A stretch of 64,000 nucleotides of DNA from the NCBI GenBank assembly GCA_964017155.1, contig OZ024855.1:56256435-56320434 (forward strand), written 5' to 3'. The DNA comes from Oasisia sp. SBJ-2009 (Eukaryota > Annelida > Polychaeta > Sabellida > Siboglinidae). The notes beneath the pieces are model-generated. The model was not told where the DNA came from. It searched no databases and worked only from the letters and a program-made list of their open reading frames with translations. This document shows, in pieces, positions 50,336-61,926 of the stretch. The position numbers were made by a program, and so were the translations under genes. Numbering within the stretch: position 1 is the first letter of the stretch; each line of letters begins with the position of its first letter.

Positions 50336-50400
50336 GTTTTCATGAGGAACCGGAAGTCATATGATCGGTAGTGGCCGAGCCCAGGTCATGTGCTAAATTC
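50336..50400 (-). promoter_or_regulatory. RRAGC: RRAGC 5'UTR/promoter with ETS site and uORFs
   Basis: An exact ETS/GABP-type ACCGGAAGT (50349-50357, + orientation) lies about 15-20 bp upstream of the start codon, which suggests a transcription start close by. Upstream ATGs at 50389 (10 codons), 50360 (6 codons) and 50343 (out of frame, overlapping the main start) are present if the transcript begins far enough upstream. A CATGTG E-box overlaps the first uATG. Confidence 0.4.
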
Positions 50401-50954
50401 TTGTTTATGTTCATTAAGAAAACACATATTGTTAATGTAGCCACGAATTGATTTACATAGATATTAAATATTCAACTACTAGAAAGATATCATGCATTCG
50501 CTAATAACTAAATATTACATTTCCGAACGGATGTCGCGTGACTGTTCTTGATGAGCCAATTCAAACAGTTGAAGTAATTTTCGTGTACTTGAGTTTCAAC
50601 CTATTCTTTGTATGTTTTTGTGCTCGTGTGATTGTACAAGAATAATTGGTTACTGGACTTTTACCAATGCCTACAAGTGACATTAATGCATTTGTCGAGT
50701 GCATCATATCACTAACGGTTTAAAATTAAGTAAGTGTCTTGATTGAATTAATCCATAAAAGCAACTAAGCAACTAGATCGTAATTCATGCATATGCATCT
50801 AGCGCAAACCTAAAGGTGAAAAATAACAAGTAAGACAATCTGTAAAATATATTATAAATTAGTTGATGTAAGTCAATTAACAATTAACGGAGCTGATTTA
50901 TTTAATACAACACGGTTTGACTGAAACAGTGTCGCATATACCTCTTTGGTGTAT

Positions 50955-51016
50955 GTCAACATGGCGCTTCATGGGAAGTGCTGGTGTCTTCGTTGACTCG
51001 TTGGGGATGTTTTAAG
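50955..51016 (+). other. Possible divergent non-coding exon
   Basis: A CpG-containing stretch with AACATGGCGCTTC ends TTTTAAG before the donor-like GTAAATTAT (from about 51017). It could be the first exon of a divergent + strand transcript about 600 bp from RRAGC; the ATG opens only 11 codons. Confidence 0.2.
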
Positions 51017-52739
51017 GTAAATTATCTTGTTTTCTGACAACACACATGCTTGGATTTATATTATATGTTGAATGTTTTTCGTATTTGGCAAAAAAATCAC
51101 TGGTTCAAGACAGGTGGCGGCACTAGACTACACGGTTATAAAACTTTCGGCTGCCACCCGACTTTCTTGTCTCGTAGTGGTACGGTTGACCGCAGCAGTC
51201 AACACAACTGTCACAACAAATTACACATGTCTAAGCTGTGACTTTGCAGCTCATTTTTCTGCGTCCCATGCTAAGTCCGAGTATGTCTCCTGGATATATA
51301 TGACAACGCTGACCATATTTATTACAATTCAAAACTGCATGAGACAGATACATGTGTCATTCACTCATTGTGTGGCACTGACCCACTCAGGCCACTGGCA
51401 CTATACTGTGCCTGTCATTCGATTTGAAGATTTTAGGGGATCCCAATTTGTGCACGGTTGATAGGTGTGCTTGCGTAAAACACTTCTCAATTTAGATAAC
51501 CATGTCATACTACTAAGTAATACATTGCTGTTGTGATGATGCATTGCTTAATATCAATAATCAATAACGATCACTGTTGTGAAACTTTGGCACTAAAACT
51601 GCCATTGTGTTTACATTGTTTGTTTGTCGAGGATTGCTGACAACAATAGCTATACATTGCATTTATGATGCCATGCAGAAAGAAGGACAGGAAAACAAAA
51701 TCGTCAAGATGAAGAAACTATTGAAGGGTACATAGGTCTAAATATACAAAGAATTAACCATTGCCCATTTTACAAAACTTCAAATCTGTTTTTGGAATTT
51801 CAGTAGGACTAAGCCCATCATACTGGGAACTTTACTGAGTTGAGCTGCCTACAGTGAAAAAATACAAAAACCAAACACGTTTATGAATTAGAATTGCAAA
51901 TTGATTATGTCGAAAAGTAATGAATTGGACCGGATCTAAAATACCAATCATACACACATGCTGATAATCATGACCATCTTGGCATGCCATACAGTAGATA
52001 CTAAGAAGTGCCAATCATAACTCTTGTACTCAAATAACTCCACTGCCATACAATGTCTTCTATTGCACCAAAGCAAAATTGAAAATTATTTCAATGGATA
52101 TGAAACTGAAATGTTTAATCTCTTAAGCCGTGAGTTTCTGAGGACAACACTATGTCTAGACTGGTTCACATAATGAATCGTATTGTAAACAGTTTTCCTC
52201 ATAATTATATAAAAGTGTATATTATCTGAACCCGAAAGATAATTAAATCATTGTTGTATGTCATACATACACTTATGAATGGGACAGCTGTCCCAGATTT
52301 GATGGTGTCAAAATAAAATTGTATTTTTACCAATGAATGACCACCAAACAAGCTGAACTGACCAAAACGGGTAAACTTTCACTTATCCATGCAGGTGACC
52401 AAGAAAAATCCTCTGTGGCATACTGTTCCAATAAAAATCATAATTTCGCTAATATTGGTCATAAAAATATGAATGATGCATCATTTTAATGCTAATATGT
52501 TGCTTTATTATAATACAATTATAATATATGTAGAACAAATGAAAATCATGCGGATATTTGTATTTGAAATTGAACTAAAAAAACCACCCATTTCATCCTG
52601 CTAACAGAAAATTATCGTGTGGATGAATATACTTCATCATTTAGACAAATGTATATTCATATATTAGCTGCGAAATAAAACAAAAATGAAACAAATCTGT
52701 TGAGAACTATGATATTTATGATTTTTTCCGACATAAAAA
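51017..52739. other. No gene recognised
   Basis: A 129-codon + strand frame at 51072-51461 has no recognised domain. The remainder is AT-rich with no clear signals. Confidence 0.45.
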
Positions 52740-53110
52740 TACGTTGATTCAACGTGGCCGATTGCGGTCGCGCTCATTACCGTTACCACGCGCTCGGCCG
52801 GAGAAATGTTGCGCTGCTAATTTGGTGACTTTTCACCCCAAATAACGCCTCCAAAGTCAATCTAACTACATGAACTATTAATATAATAACCTTGTTTATG
52901 AATACTATCAAGCATTTTGTCAAAATATCAATGCAGAAACTTGAGATAATGCAAAGGAAAGTCGCGAAGCGGATAAACAGTTGTTTACCGCGCCGCCATT
53001 TTGTCTTCCACTTTGGCTTCGCGAAGACGATGATGCTACATTTGAAATCACAGTTCTGATTGGCTGAATGGACCGAACCCACCTGGTTTATTTTTGGTAG
53101 ATTGGCCACT
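52740..53110 (-). promoter_or_regulatory. CpG-rich promoter-like segment
   Basis: On the minus strand a CCAAT box (CAGCCAATCAG, core 53059-53063) precedes by about 60 bp an AAAATGGCGGC YY1-type motif (53002-52992). This is the usual spacing for a CCAAT promoter with a downstream YY1 element. The ATG in the motif opens only MAAR. It could be an upstream alternative RRAGC promoter or a separate non-coding transcript. Confidence 0.3.
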
Positions 53111-53934
53111 CACAGAGCTTTCTATTGATACCGAATGTGTGGGGGTGTCGACTTTATGAATAGATGCGTAAATTAATTCATCTGGACATAGTAAAATCTC
53201 CCAAATATGGGCAGCAACTGTATCACATGCTTTTTACACTCGACTGCGAAGAATCTGCACTGAATCTACGCAAGGAAAAATATACACGATCTAGAAAAAT
53301 CTGTCAGCTATCCAATGATACCAAATTTTCGCGTGTCAGTTTAGTGTGATGGAAATGAAAATTGTTACAACAGAGGCAGGTGCATTTAGGAAGATTTTCG
53401 GCCCTGGTCACCTGCAGGGTTAAGCAAAACGAGAGACAAAATAACATAAGCCACTGAAAGTTGTATTTTAGCTCATTGTGACAAATTTAATAAAAGTTAC
53501 AAAACTTTACACCTCAACAAAGATTTACCAAATTGTAAAATGAAGTTAAAATGTTCAGGATAAGCTGGCTTTTATGCATATTTTGACACATAAGATCAAC
53601 CAATTTTATAAGATGGTGTGATAGAAAGTTGCCAGAAAATTGGTTCTTTTTGCACGGATTGACTCTGCATTGTTGAACTGATGGTGATCATTGAAGCTTG
53701 ACAACAATCAGAACCAGAAACACCAAACGACACTGCAGACCTTCAGGATGTCAGGCTTCATCAGCTGTGACAGTTGGCATGTTTACTCTTACACTAGTTG
53801 TCAACTGATCCAAGACAGTCATACCTGTGACCAACATCTTGAAAAGGCCATAGACACCACTCACACCAGTGTGTGAACAGTCGTATGTAAACCTCCTACT
53901 ACTACAAGACTGCCCATGTTGCGTGCCTGCCAGG
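53111..53934. other. No gene recognised
   Basis: AT-rich sequence. The last 200 bp before the 21-bp minisatellite is richer in CA and has no repeats. Confidence 0.5.
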
Positions 53935-55359
53935 ATGGATGTTAAAAACACCAACTGTGACAGCAGCAGTGGTGCCAAAGATAGCAGCAGTGGTGCCAAA
54001 GATAGCATCAGTGGTGTCACCGATAGCAGTAGTGGTGCCAAAGATAGCATCAGTGGTGTCACCGATAGCAGTAGTGGTGCCAAAGATAGCATCAGTGGTG
54101 TCACCGATAGCAGCAGTGGTGCCAACAATAGCAGCAGTGGTGCCAAAGACAGCAGCAGTGGTGCCAACAATAGCAGTAGTGGTGCCAACAATAGCAGTAG
54201 TGGTGCCAAGTATAGCAGCAGTGGTGCCAAATATAGCAGCAGTGGTGCCAAAGACAGCAGCAGTGGTGCCAAATATAGCAGCAGTGGTGCCAAAGATAGC
54301 AGCAGTGGTGCCAAAGATAGCAGCAGTGGTGCCAAAGACAGCAGCAGTGGTGTCAACAATAGCAGCAGTGGTGTCAACGATAGCAGCAGTGGTGCCAAAG
54401 ATAGCAGCAGTGGTGTCAACAATAGCAGCAGTGGTGCCAAATATAGCAGCAGTGGTGTCAACAATAGCAGCAGTGGTGCCAAAGATAGCAGCAGTGGTGT
54501 CAACAATAGCAGCAGTGGTGCCAAAGATAGCAGCAGTGGTGCCAAAGATAGCAGCAGTGGTGCCAAATATAGCAGCAGTGGTACCAAATATAGCAGCAGT
54601 GGTGTCACCGATAGCAGTAGTGGTGCCAACAATAGCAGTAGTGGTGCCAAATATAGCAGCAGTGGTGCCAAATATAGCAGCAGTGGTGCCAAAGATAGCA
54701 GCAGTGGTGCCAAAGACAGCAGCAGTGGTGCCAAAGACAGCAGCAGTGGTGCCAAATATAGCAGCAGTGGTGTCAAAGATAGCAGTAGTGGTGCCAACAA
54801 TAGCAGTAGTGGTGCCAAATATAGCAGCAGTGGTGTCAACAATAGCAGCAGTGGTGCCAAATATAGCAGCAGTGGTGTCAACAATAGCAGCAGTGGTGCC
54901 AAATATAGCAGCAGTGGTGTCAACAATAGCAACAGTGGTGCCAAACATAGCAGCAGTGGTGTCAACAATAGCAGCAGTGGTGCCAAATATAGCAGCAGTG
55001 GTGTCAACAATAGCAGCAGTGGTGCCAAAGATAGCAGCAGTGGTGTCAACAATAGCAGCAGTGGTGCCAAAGATAGCAGCAGTGGTGTCAACAATAGCAG
55101 CAGTGGTGCCAAATATAGCAGCAGTGGTGTCAACAATAGCAGCAGTGGTGCCAAAGATAGCAGCAGTTGTGTCAACAATAGCAGCAGTGGTGCCAAATAT
55201 AGCAGCAGTGGTGCCAAAGATAGCAGCAGTGGTGTCAACAATAGCAGCAGTGGTGCCAAATATAGCAGCAGTGTTGTCAATGTTAGCAGCAGTGGTGCCA
55301 ATAACAGCTGTGGTGCCAAAAATAGCAGCGGTAGTACCAACGATAGTGCTCAGCAATGA
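53935..55359 (+). CDS. Serine-rich repeat ORF, coding doubtful
   Basis: From an ATG with a strong Kozak context (AGGATGG) at 53935, 474 codons stay open to a TGA. They are nearly all heptapeptides of the type SSSGAKD, SSSGAKY or SSSGVNN. There is no signal peptide or transmembrane segment. Because the unit is 21 bp, another + frame (VVPKIAA-type) and two minus frames (LLLLAPL and TTAAIFG types) are equally open, so openness is not evidence of translation. If real it would be a low-complexity hydrophilic protein. Confidence 0.2.
   Translation: MDVKNTNCDSSSGAKDSSSGAKDSISGVTDSSSGAKDSISGVTDSSSGAKDSISGVTDSSSGANNSSSGAKDSSSGANNSSSGANNSSSGAKYSSSGAKYSSSGAKDSSSGAKYSSSGAKDSSSGAKDSSSGAKDSSSGVNNSSSGVNDSSSGAKDSSSGVNNSSSGAKYSSSGVNNSSSGAKDSSSGVNNSSSGAKDSSSGAKDSSSGAKYSSSGTKYSSSGVTDSSSGANNSSSGAKYSSSGAKYSSSGAKDSSSGAKDSSSGAKDSSSGAKYSSSGVKDSSSGANNSSSGAKYSSSGVNNSSSGAKYSSSGVNNSSSGAKYSSSGVNNSNSGAKHSSSGVNNSSSGAKYSSSGVNNSSSGAKDSSSGVNNSSSGAKDSSSGVNNSSSGAKYSSSGVNNSSSGAKDSSSCVNNSSSGAKYSSSGAKDSSSGVNNSSSGAKYSSSVVNVSSSGANNSCGAKNSSGSTNDSAQQ
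53958..55350. repeat. 21-bp minisatellite, about 66 copies
   Basis: Unit GGTGCCAAAGATAGCAGCAGT. Variants GTCAACAAT and GCCAAATAT often alternate, giving a 42-bp higher-order period over 54800-55270. Decayed fragments (AGTGACAGCAGTG) extend to about 55490. Confidence 0.97.
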
Positions 55360-55664
55360 TGCAAGTCACTGCCAGCAAAGGTAAAATTGGCACCAGTGTC
55401 AGCACTAGTGACATGGCACTAGCACAAGTGACAGCAGTGACCAGCCATGGCATGCCGTGTCAGCAGTGCCACAAACAGTGACACCTGCGATGGCAGTAGA
55501 CAGTGTGCCCCACTCATGTGACTGTGGACGTGGCCACCAGACTGTCTACACAGCCACACATTCTCTGGGCCAGTCTCTTGAACAGCCCCAACTTGTATGA
55601 CAGCAGACATTGACCCGAAATATTATGGATTTGTTTTGTACCAACATTGACAACCAATGAAAAG

Positions 55665-55780
55665 TACATATCGTGGGTATTAGGAAATCTAACACTGATT
55701 AATTGTCTATATATATATATATATATATTTATATATCTATATATATTTATATATCTATATATATTTATATATCTACAGTA

Positions 55781-55838
<58 letters not shown>

Positions 55839-55905
55839 CATACAGGCAGTTAATGTTATATTTCCTAATACCCATGAATCTCCATGATACATACTTTTTT
55901 TTATA
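55665..55905. repeat. Inverted repeat enclosing a TA array
   Basis: GGGTATTAGGAAAT at about 55676-55689 and its reverse complement ATTTCCTAATACCC at about 55860-55873 bracket (TA)n sequence. Similarity extends outward (CATATCGTGGG / CATGGAGATTCATGGG) and inward (TAACACTGATTAATTG / TAACATTAACTG). It could be a MITE whose interior became a microsatellite. Confidence 0.7.
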
Positions 55906-56025
55906 CATATAATTGTATTTTATATAAAGTTATTATGTGTGACTGTTAGCAACTTTAATGATGCCAGAAGTTACACTTGGCATGTTGCTATGGAAACTAG
56001 CAGTGGCACTGTTTGGGTGCACCTG

Positions 56026-56063
56026 CTGTGGACCATTATCACGCACATGATAATGGTCCACAG
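56026..56063. repeat. Perfect 16-bp stem with 6-nt loop
   Basis: CTGTGGACCATTATCA, then CGCACA, then TGATAATGGTCCACAG. It is exact and isolated, with no T-run to suggest a terminator and too short for a microRNA precursor. Confidence 0.95.
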
Positions 56064-57214
56064 TGAATGGACCAAAACGTTGCAAGTTTGAAACAACAAT
56101 ACTCCTAAGTAACTGTAAATTATTTCAGTCTATTTAACTCTTGGGGCTATGAACAATAGATTTTGCATCTTACAAATAATACTTCTTGTTGATAAGTGGA
56201 GAAAAGGGACCAGTTGCAGATTAGAAGTTCTGTTGTGCACAGGCATAGTTAGTTACAGTTGCTAGTTTGCTATATGTGGGTGGACCGTGGATGTATAGGG
56301 AGGGAGAGATCAAGGAGGGAGGGAGAGATCAAAGAACTCACTGGGAGCAGAGAAAGAGTGAGAGGGAGCAGGAGAGAGGGAGGGACAGAGCGGGCAGCTT
56401 GAGGGGAGGAAGGGAGAGAGATGGGTGCGGAAAACGATAGTGACGATACAAAGGGAAATTAAAAAAATATACACTTGTGACAATCCAGTTTTGATGCCAG
56501 CCACATTGATCAGTGTTTCATGGAGAAAAAGAAAGCAACACCAAGACAAACACTAACACCAGCAGTGTGGCTGAAGCAGACAGCAGCAGTGATTTGCCAG
56601 TGAAGCAGACAGACAGTTGCTGTCCCTGCCTTGCGAGCGCGCCAGAAGGAAGCACATTAGCAGCCCAAGTTTGGCTTCTTGTATTTCAATCTCACAACCA
56701 CACTATTCCCAGGAGCGGTAGTCTAGCAACTCAGTTCTTTTATGCCAATTAATGCCATAACAAGACCTTCCCGAGACAGGCAGGTCACAGATCCTTCTCT
56801 GGTTCTTATCCGAAAGACGAAACCAGTGATTTGTTCCACAGATTCTGACCCCGGGTCAACCCCAGGGTCCTGGCTGTGGTGTTTCTATCACATGGACGCC
56901 AGGGGGAGGTTGTGTGGTAATCGGTGGTGAGGATGTGTGTACAACACATTGCAACAGGCAGCTGTTGTAGGGGCTTAAGTTGATGGCTCTGTGGCGGCAG
57001 TCTCAGCTACTGGTAAATATCACAAGGTGAAAGGTGTAATTGTGCTGGGATAAACTTCTCAGTACAACGATATAGCTGTGTTCTGTGCACGTATATTATG
57101 AATGTAGCATCTTAGCACTGGCAGTAAGTTGCTGTGGTTATTGTTACCCAAGGGTGGTTTCGGAAGTCTAATGAACTCGTAACTGTTTGTGTTATCATAA
57201 GGGTATTTATATGA
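56064..57214. other. No gene recognised
   Basis: Contains a GA-rich purine stretch at 56290-56420 and moderately GC-rich sequence at 56560-56960 with no supported exon. Confidence 0.45.
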
Positions 57215-57480
57215 ACAGCAGGGCTGTATGCACGGTCATTTTTTGCCAGTCTCACTTATTTTTGGTGGACACATGCCGGATGTTAACTCATATGCATATA
57301 AGCCAGTTGAGATGTGTTTCATGGCCTGAAATAAACTACAAACACATATGACACTCATTTAGACCCATTTTCAATGCATATCTATGATTTTACAAGACTG
57401 CTCCATTGTTTTGCCCATCCACTGATATCTCTACCCATCCACATCAAATGATGGGTGGATGGGTCCCTGAATAAAGCTGT
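57215..57480. repeat. Dispersed repeat family A, copy 2
   Basis: Starts CAGGGCTGTATGCA, then GGTGGACACATG, AAGCCAGTTGAGATGTGTTT, GCCTGAAATAAACTACAAAC, CATATCTATGATTTT. Shared with 63229-63500 and the insert at about 23635-23780. Confidence 0.7.
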
Positions 57481-58799
57481 GGTTAACAGTCAATATTGTG
57501 ATATATAATTTTATTTCAATGCGTAAGTTATGAGTAATGATTGTAAATACAGTCCATTTAACTGAAAAATCTCAATCGTGTAGAGATGATTTCTGTGAGG
57601 AGCTGTTAACAAAACAGTTTGTTTAACCAACACCGTGTGTTCCGTGTTTCTTAATGATGATGTGAACCAGAATAAATATGTTGATGACATTATTATAAAT
57701 AGCACTTGCCAAATTACATTGAATAAACCATGGCATGACCTTTTTGTGATTTCAGTGTTTTCTCCATGAAATGTTCAAAAGAATATTATTTATTATGGAT
57801 TAAAGGCTGGTCAGGATATCTACAAGTTCCAGTCATTTAAGTTGTTCTTTGATACTAGGCATGCACAGTTAATTCTTGTTTATTCAGCACAGCACCAAAT
57901 GGGAGAAGTAGAGTACACTGTAATTAATTAAGTGCAGTACCTCAATAATTAATTCAGCAAGAGCTATATTTTGTCACCACTGTCTTAAGAGGGTGATTCA
58001 GAAAAGAGACCCATTAAAAGCCAACATGTTTGTTTATGTCAGGTGATTTCTGCCAGTTGGCAAGCTGTGTAAATAAGTGTGTGTGTTTGGTGTAAGCAGC
58101 AATGCCACCTGTCTGGCTGGCCTCACCACTCCCAGGCCTTCCCCTTGTAGACATATTCATTAGGAATGATTGGGTTGTGATGGACTGCCCCCTGCAAAGG
58201 GGATTCAGTGTCCCTGGGGTGGTTGCACTAGACAGGCCATGTAACTTGTCTTGAGGTTTGTCAAGATTAATTAAGAGCAGCTGTGTGTGTGTGTGTAGTG
58301 TGTGTACATGTGCTGTAACAAGAGGGTCTGGATACCTTTCTTGGGTGTAGTTTGGGATAACAAGAAACCGATAACCAGAGAACAGGCGGGGCACAAGATT
58401 TAAACAAGACACATAAAAAGTATTGTAATAAAAAATTAAACGTCTAGATATGCATTTGTAATTTTCTTTTTGAAAAAGCTTGTTCCCAGGAGTATACCAT
58501 TCTCTCATTGCTCTTTTCACTGCAAAAATGTTGTGCAATTTTGACATTGGTTTATACTAACTATAAATCATGTTACAATATCTGTTCTAATCTAGAGCAT
58601 CATTTATGTTGCTGTCAGTGTAAGTTTTTATCTATAAATATAACATTCACTGTCAATACTAACTATATTACACACAACACTTTTTACTGCATGCTTCCAG
58701 TACACAGTAAGTACACAGTAGCCCATAAAACATTGGCCCAGGTGTGGAGACCCCCCTGGCAGGCCCAGCTCACTGCTATCAGTAACCACACTCCAGGAA
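57481..58799. other. No gene recognised
   Basis: A 177-codon minus-strand frame (58014-58547) has no domain and crosses a short GT run; I do not support it as a gene. Confidence 0.4.
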
Positions 58800-59012
58800 T
58801 CTACTCTCAGTGTTGAGTTCTGATAGTGGCTGAGAACAGATGGCTGGGGGTGGGTGGCCAGACTGCCCTGTGGTCCAGTGGTGGGCTGGGACAGTTGTAG
58901 TAGTGTCTGCTGCAGATTAGCTGGTCAAGTCAGTGCTAGTTAAGCATTAGTGCCAGTGGCAGGTCTGCCTGTGGCCTGTGGGTGTGTGGTCACTCTGGGG
59001 TTTGTTTGGACA
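58800..59012 (+). other. Possible 5'UTR exon
   Basis: A GC/TG-rich stretch ends GGACAG at 59012 before a strong donor GTGAGTG. There is no ATG-led frame into it. It could be the non-coding first exon of a + strand gene lying beyond the window. Confidence 0.25.
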
Positions 59013-61427
59013 GGTGAGTGCAGGTTTTATTGTGTTTTTCATTTTTGTCAGGTCCTGATGATGGCTTGGGATTGAGGTGTTTGGTTGTGGTGTCATTACT
59101 GATTAGGTGTAACATGTCTCTGCATGTGTATTGTGTACAACTGTTTATTAGCATAATGACAAGCGTAATATGTGGCTCTGAAATGTGACATATATTTGAG
59201 TTGAATCATTCAGGGTGGTACATGACATAGGCTATATAGCTAGTCGCAGCACTGATTGGATAACATAGGCCACCGAGGGGAAACATACAGTGCTATTGTA
59301 TTGTTTCATTGAATTTGTATGCACAAATGCAATTTCAGTTCACAAAAAGGGTAACCAGGTCTTATAGTGTAAAACATTGTTGGATTTATAATAATATGAC
59401 AAATGTCAGATATTGATCATGTTCCTCTGTAAAAATTAATAACAAGTTGATGTCTCTATCACATACATCTAGGGGAAGAGTGCGTGGTTTGAATTCAAAG
59501 ACTGTATTCTGGGACCACAGGGAAGTTCCGTTTAATTATCATAGATCGAGCTATCAAATAGCATATCTGGTATTGAGGGTTGACTAAAGCTTGGACACTT
59601 GCTACACGGAGGACTAGAAATGGCTGCCTGGAATATGACTGGTCTGTGAATGATCTGTGAATGATCTATGTATGATCTGTGAATGATCTATGAATGATCT
59701 GTGAATGGTGGACACACAACCTCAGTAGATGTGTACACACTGCACATTGCCAAGTGCACACGTCTGTGTGCACATATATGATACACACACACATGTATAA
59801 TTGCAATTGCATATCCACACACACACAGCTCTATTCAGTGTTCGCCAGTAATTCAAAAAACTAGTCCATTGTGATGAATTGAGACAATGGCTTTAGCTTT
59901 TAGCCACAGACTTATGACAGGGACCGTGTCAAGAAGTGATCACTTCCAAGGAGGCTGTGTCTACATTAGCACTTAGAGGTTCACCCAGGAGTGTGTCAGT
60001 GTAGCTATCAAACAAAACATTAGTGGGGTCAGTCTGTCATGGTAGACACTGGTCGACAGTTGACAGGTAGGCTGACCATTTAAGAATGTTCAACATTATA
60101 GGAAATGTGCCTGCCATGAGATTATATACTACAGGGTGTTGAAAAACATGATCAAAGTTAAGAAGAATCTGTTTAACACATGAATGAAGACAGCAGATGG
60201 AATGGCTCCTGTGGGTAATGCTGTTACTTATCTTTTCTGTCAGTTTACCTGTTTTCCTGTGGGGCGGCAGCCGGCAGTTGGTGTCAGTGACTGTCATCAG
60301 ACAGCTAGTGCGAGAGGGTAACAACTCACAAGAGTATCTATGATCACCAAAGCACCACCAAAGGCATGGGTGGGGGGGGGACCAGTGAATGGTAGATCTC
60401 ATTCTATGTAGAATCACTGCAGTGTCTCTTCCAGATAGTAAAAAACATTAGTAACTGAACCACTGAACCATGGCACCAATATCCTCTGAGTCCAAGTTCA
60501 GTGGCGCAACAAAACTTTATGATGTGCTAGCAATAAAATGTAAACTAACTGTGGAATAAATAACTAATGTTACAGTCACAAATATTTGTTGAAGACATTG
60601 TAAAAAAGTAATAATGAATGTTTGCCTCCCAAAACATGTTGAATGATCGAATAAGCACATATACTTGTGAAAGTTTGTATTGTCTGACTGATAATTATAA
60701 CTTCGGAAGTGTAGAAAATTGTCTACTGTTTCAGAAGATGTATATTTTGTTTATTGACATATGCACAAAAAGACTCAAAAACCACCCTTGTGCAAGTCTT
60801 GGAAAATAACATGACATTTTCTGTCAGTCAGTGCAATTACTGCAAATGCCAAAGTGACTTTTATGTGCCATGTGGTGCATAGCAATGGTATGTCACTGTC
60901 AGTGTCAGGTGGTTACTCATAACTGTTGGTGCCTGGGATGTTACACTTGGTCAGGGCTGTCAGCAATGTTCAGATATTTTTACTGCTAATGCAGTGCCCC
61001 ATGTCCATGCTATTGTTTTTCTTCAGATTACAGTTACTGAGTCCAATATAGATATTAGGTAATGCATGAGCTGTCTGTGTGGATATTTCCTTCCCTGGTG
61101 TAAGGTGTAGACAATAGACAGATGGGACAGTACATTGGTCTGTACATTTTATTTTTTATTGTGGTATCTTGGTGCTCATAAACTGATCTACTTTCATTGC
61201 TGTGAGAAGTCAGATATTGGTGCAGTAGGACCAGTGGCATGGTTCACGTGCATGTTACCGTGCTTAGATTTAGAGCAGTTAGGCCAGACGTAGTGTTTTC
61301 AGTCTTGCATATATAATGCAATTTAGATTTTTACTGAATGTTAAACATTGAACCGTTTTCCAGTAATACACATTCTGCAATCAATTCTTGGCGTGTGTGC
61401 ATACTTCTTAATTAAACATTTATGTTC
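59013..61427. other. No gene recognised
   Basis: Short ATGATCTGTGA tandem units occur at 59637-59710 (five imperfect copies). The rest shows no supported exon or RNA gene. Confidence 0.45.
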
Positions 61428-61917
61428 AACATCCAGCAACTTCAAATTGTTGATGATGCAAATGGACATGGATCCACATTTTGGAAAATGCAAATGGAAT
61501 TTGATGAATACTCACAGTACAGATTTAGACAGACAGACATTGGACTGGTATGTTGGGAGATGGCGGCTGCACAGACACCCTCAAGCGCCAAGTACTTTCC
61601 TTTCAACACGTCTGTGGAAGACAGACAAAGAAGCTGCGGTTTCCCTACATGTGGGCAACTGGGCATCCACCAAACCTTCCTTTGTTTCTAACTTTAAACC
61701 ACCATCAATCTCACTTTCTGCGCTGTCGAAACTCTCCCCACACGTGGCACCTGAATGCGCAACTCAACAGTTGTTCTGGCTGGTGGTAACAACATGTAGC
61801 TGTGGTGTATACAATGTCCTTCCTGTAGTGGGGGAGGTCCACACGTGTAAGAACTTGTTGAAACATCTCTTGAGACTCAAGCGTGAAGAAACTTGTGCAA
61901 ACGTTGGCAAAGTTTCA
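61428..61917 (+). other. Unrecognised open frame, exon-like
   Basis: A GC-richer block is open on the + strand in one frame for about 190 codons (61348-61926), with a second frame open to 61691. It ends GTTTCAG before GTTCGT. The peptide includes LDWYVGRWRLHRHPQ and CKNLLKHLLRLKREE. No family is recognised; it might be an exon or a transposon relic. Confidence 0.2.
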
Positions 61918-61926
61918 GGTTCGTAA

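Noticed and set aside
53751..55356. 529- and 484-codon minus-strand Leu- and Ala-rich ORFs
   Set aside because: Shadow frames of the 21-bp array; a repeat of 21 bp without stops stays open in any frame.
56026..56063. microRNA precursor
   Set aside because: A 16-bp stem with a 6-nt loop is too short, and flanks do not extend the pairing.
58014..58547. 177-codon minus-strand ORF
   Set aside because: No domain; crosses a GT/CA simple repeat and has no splice or promoter context.
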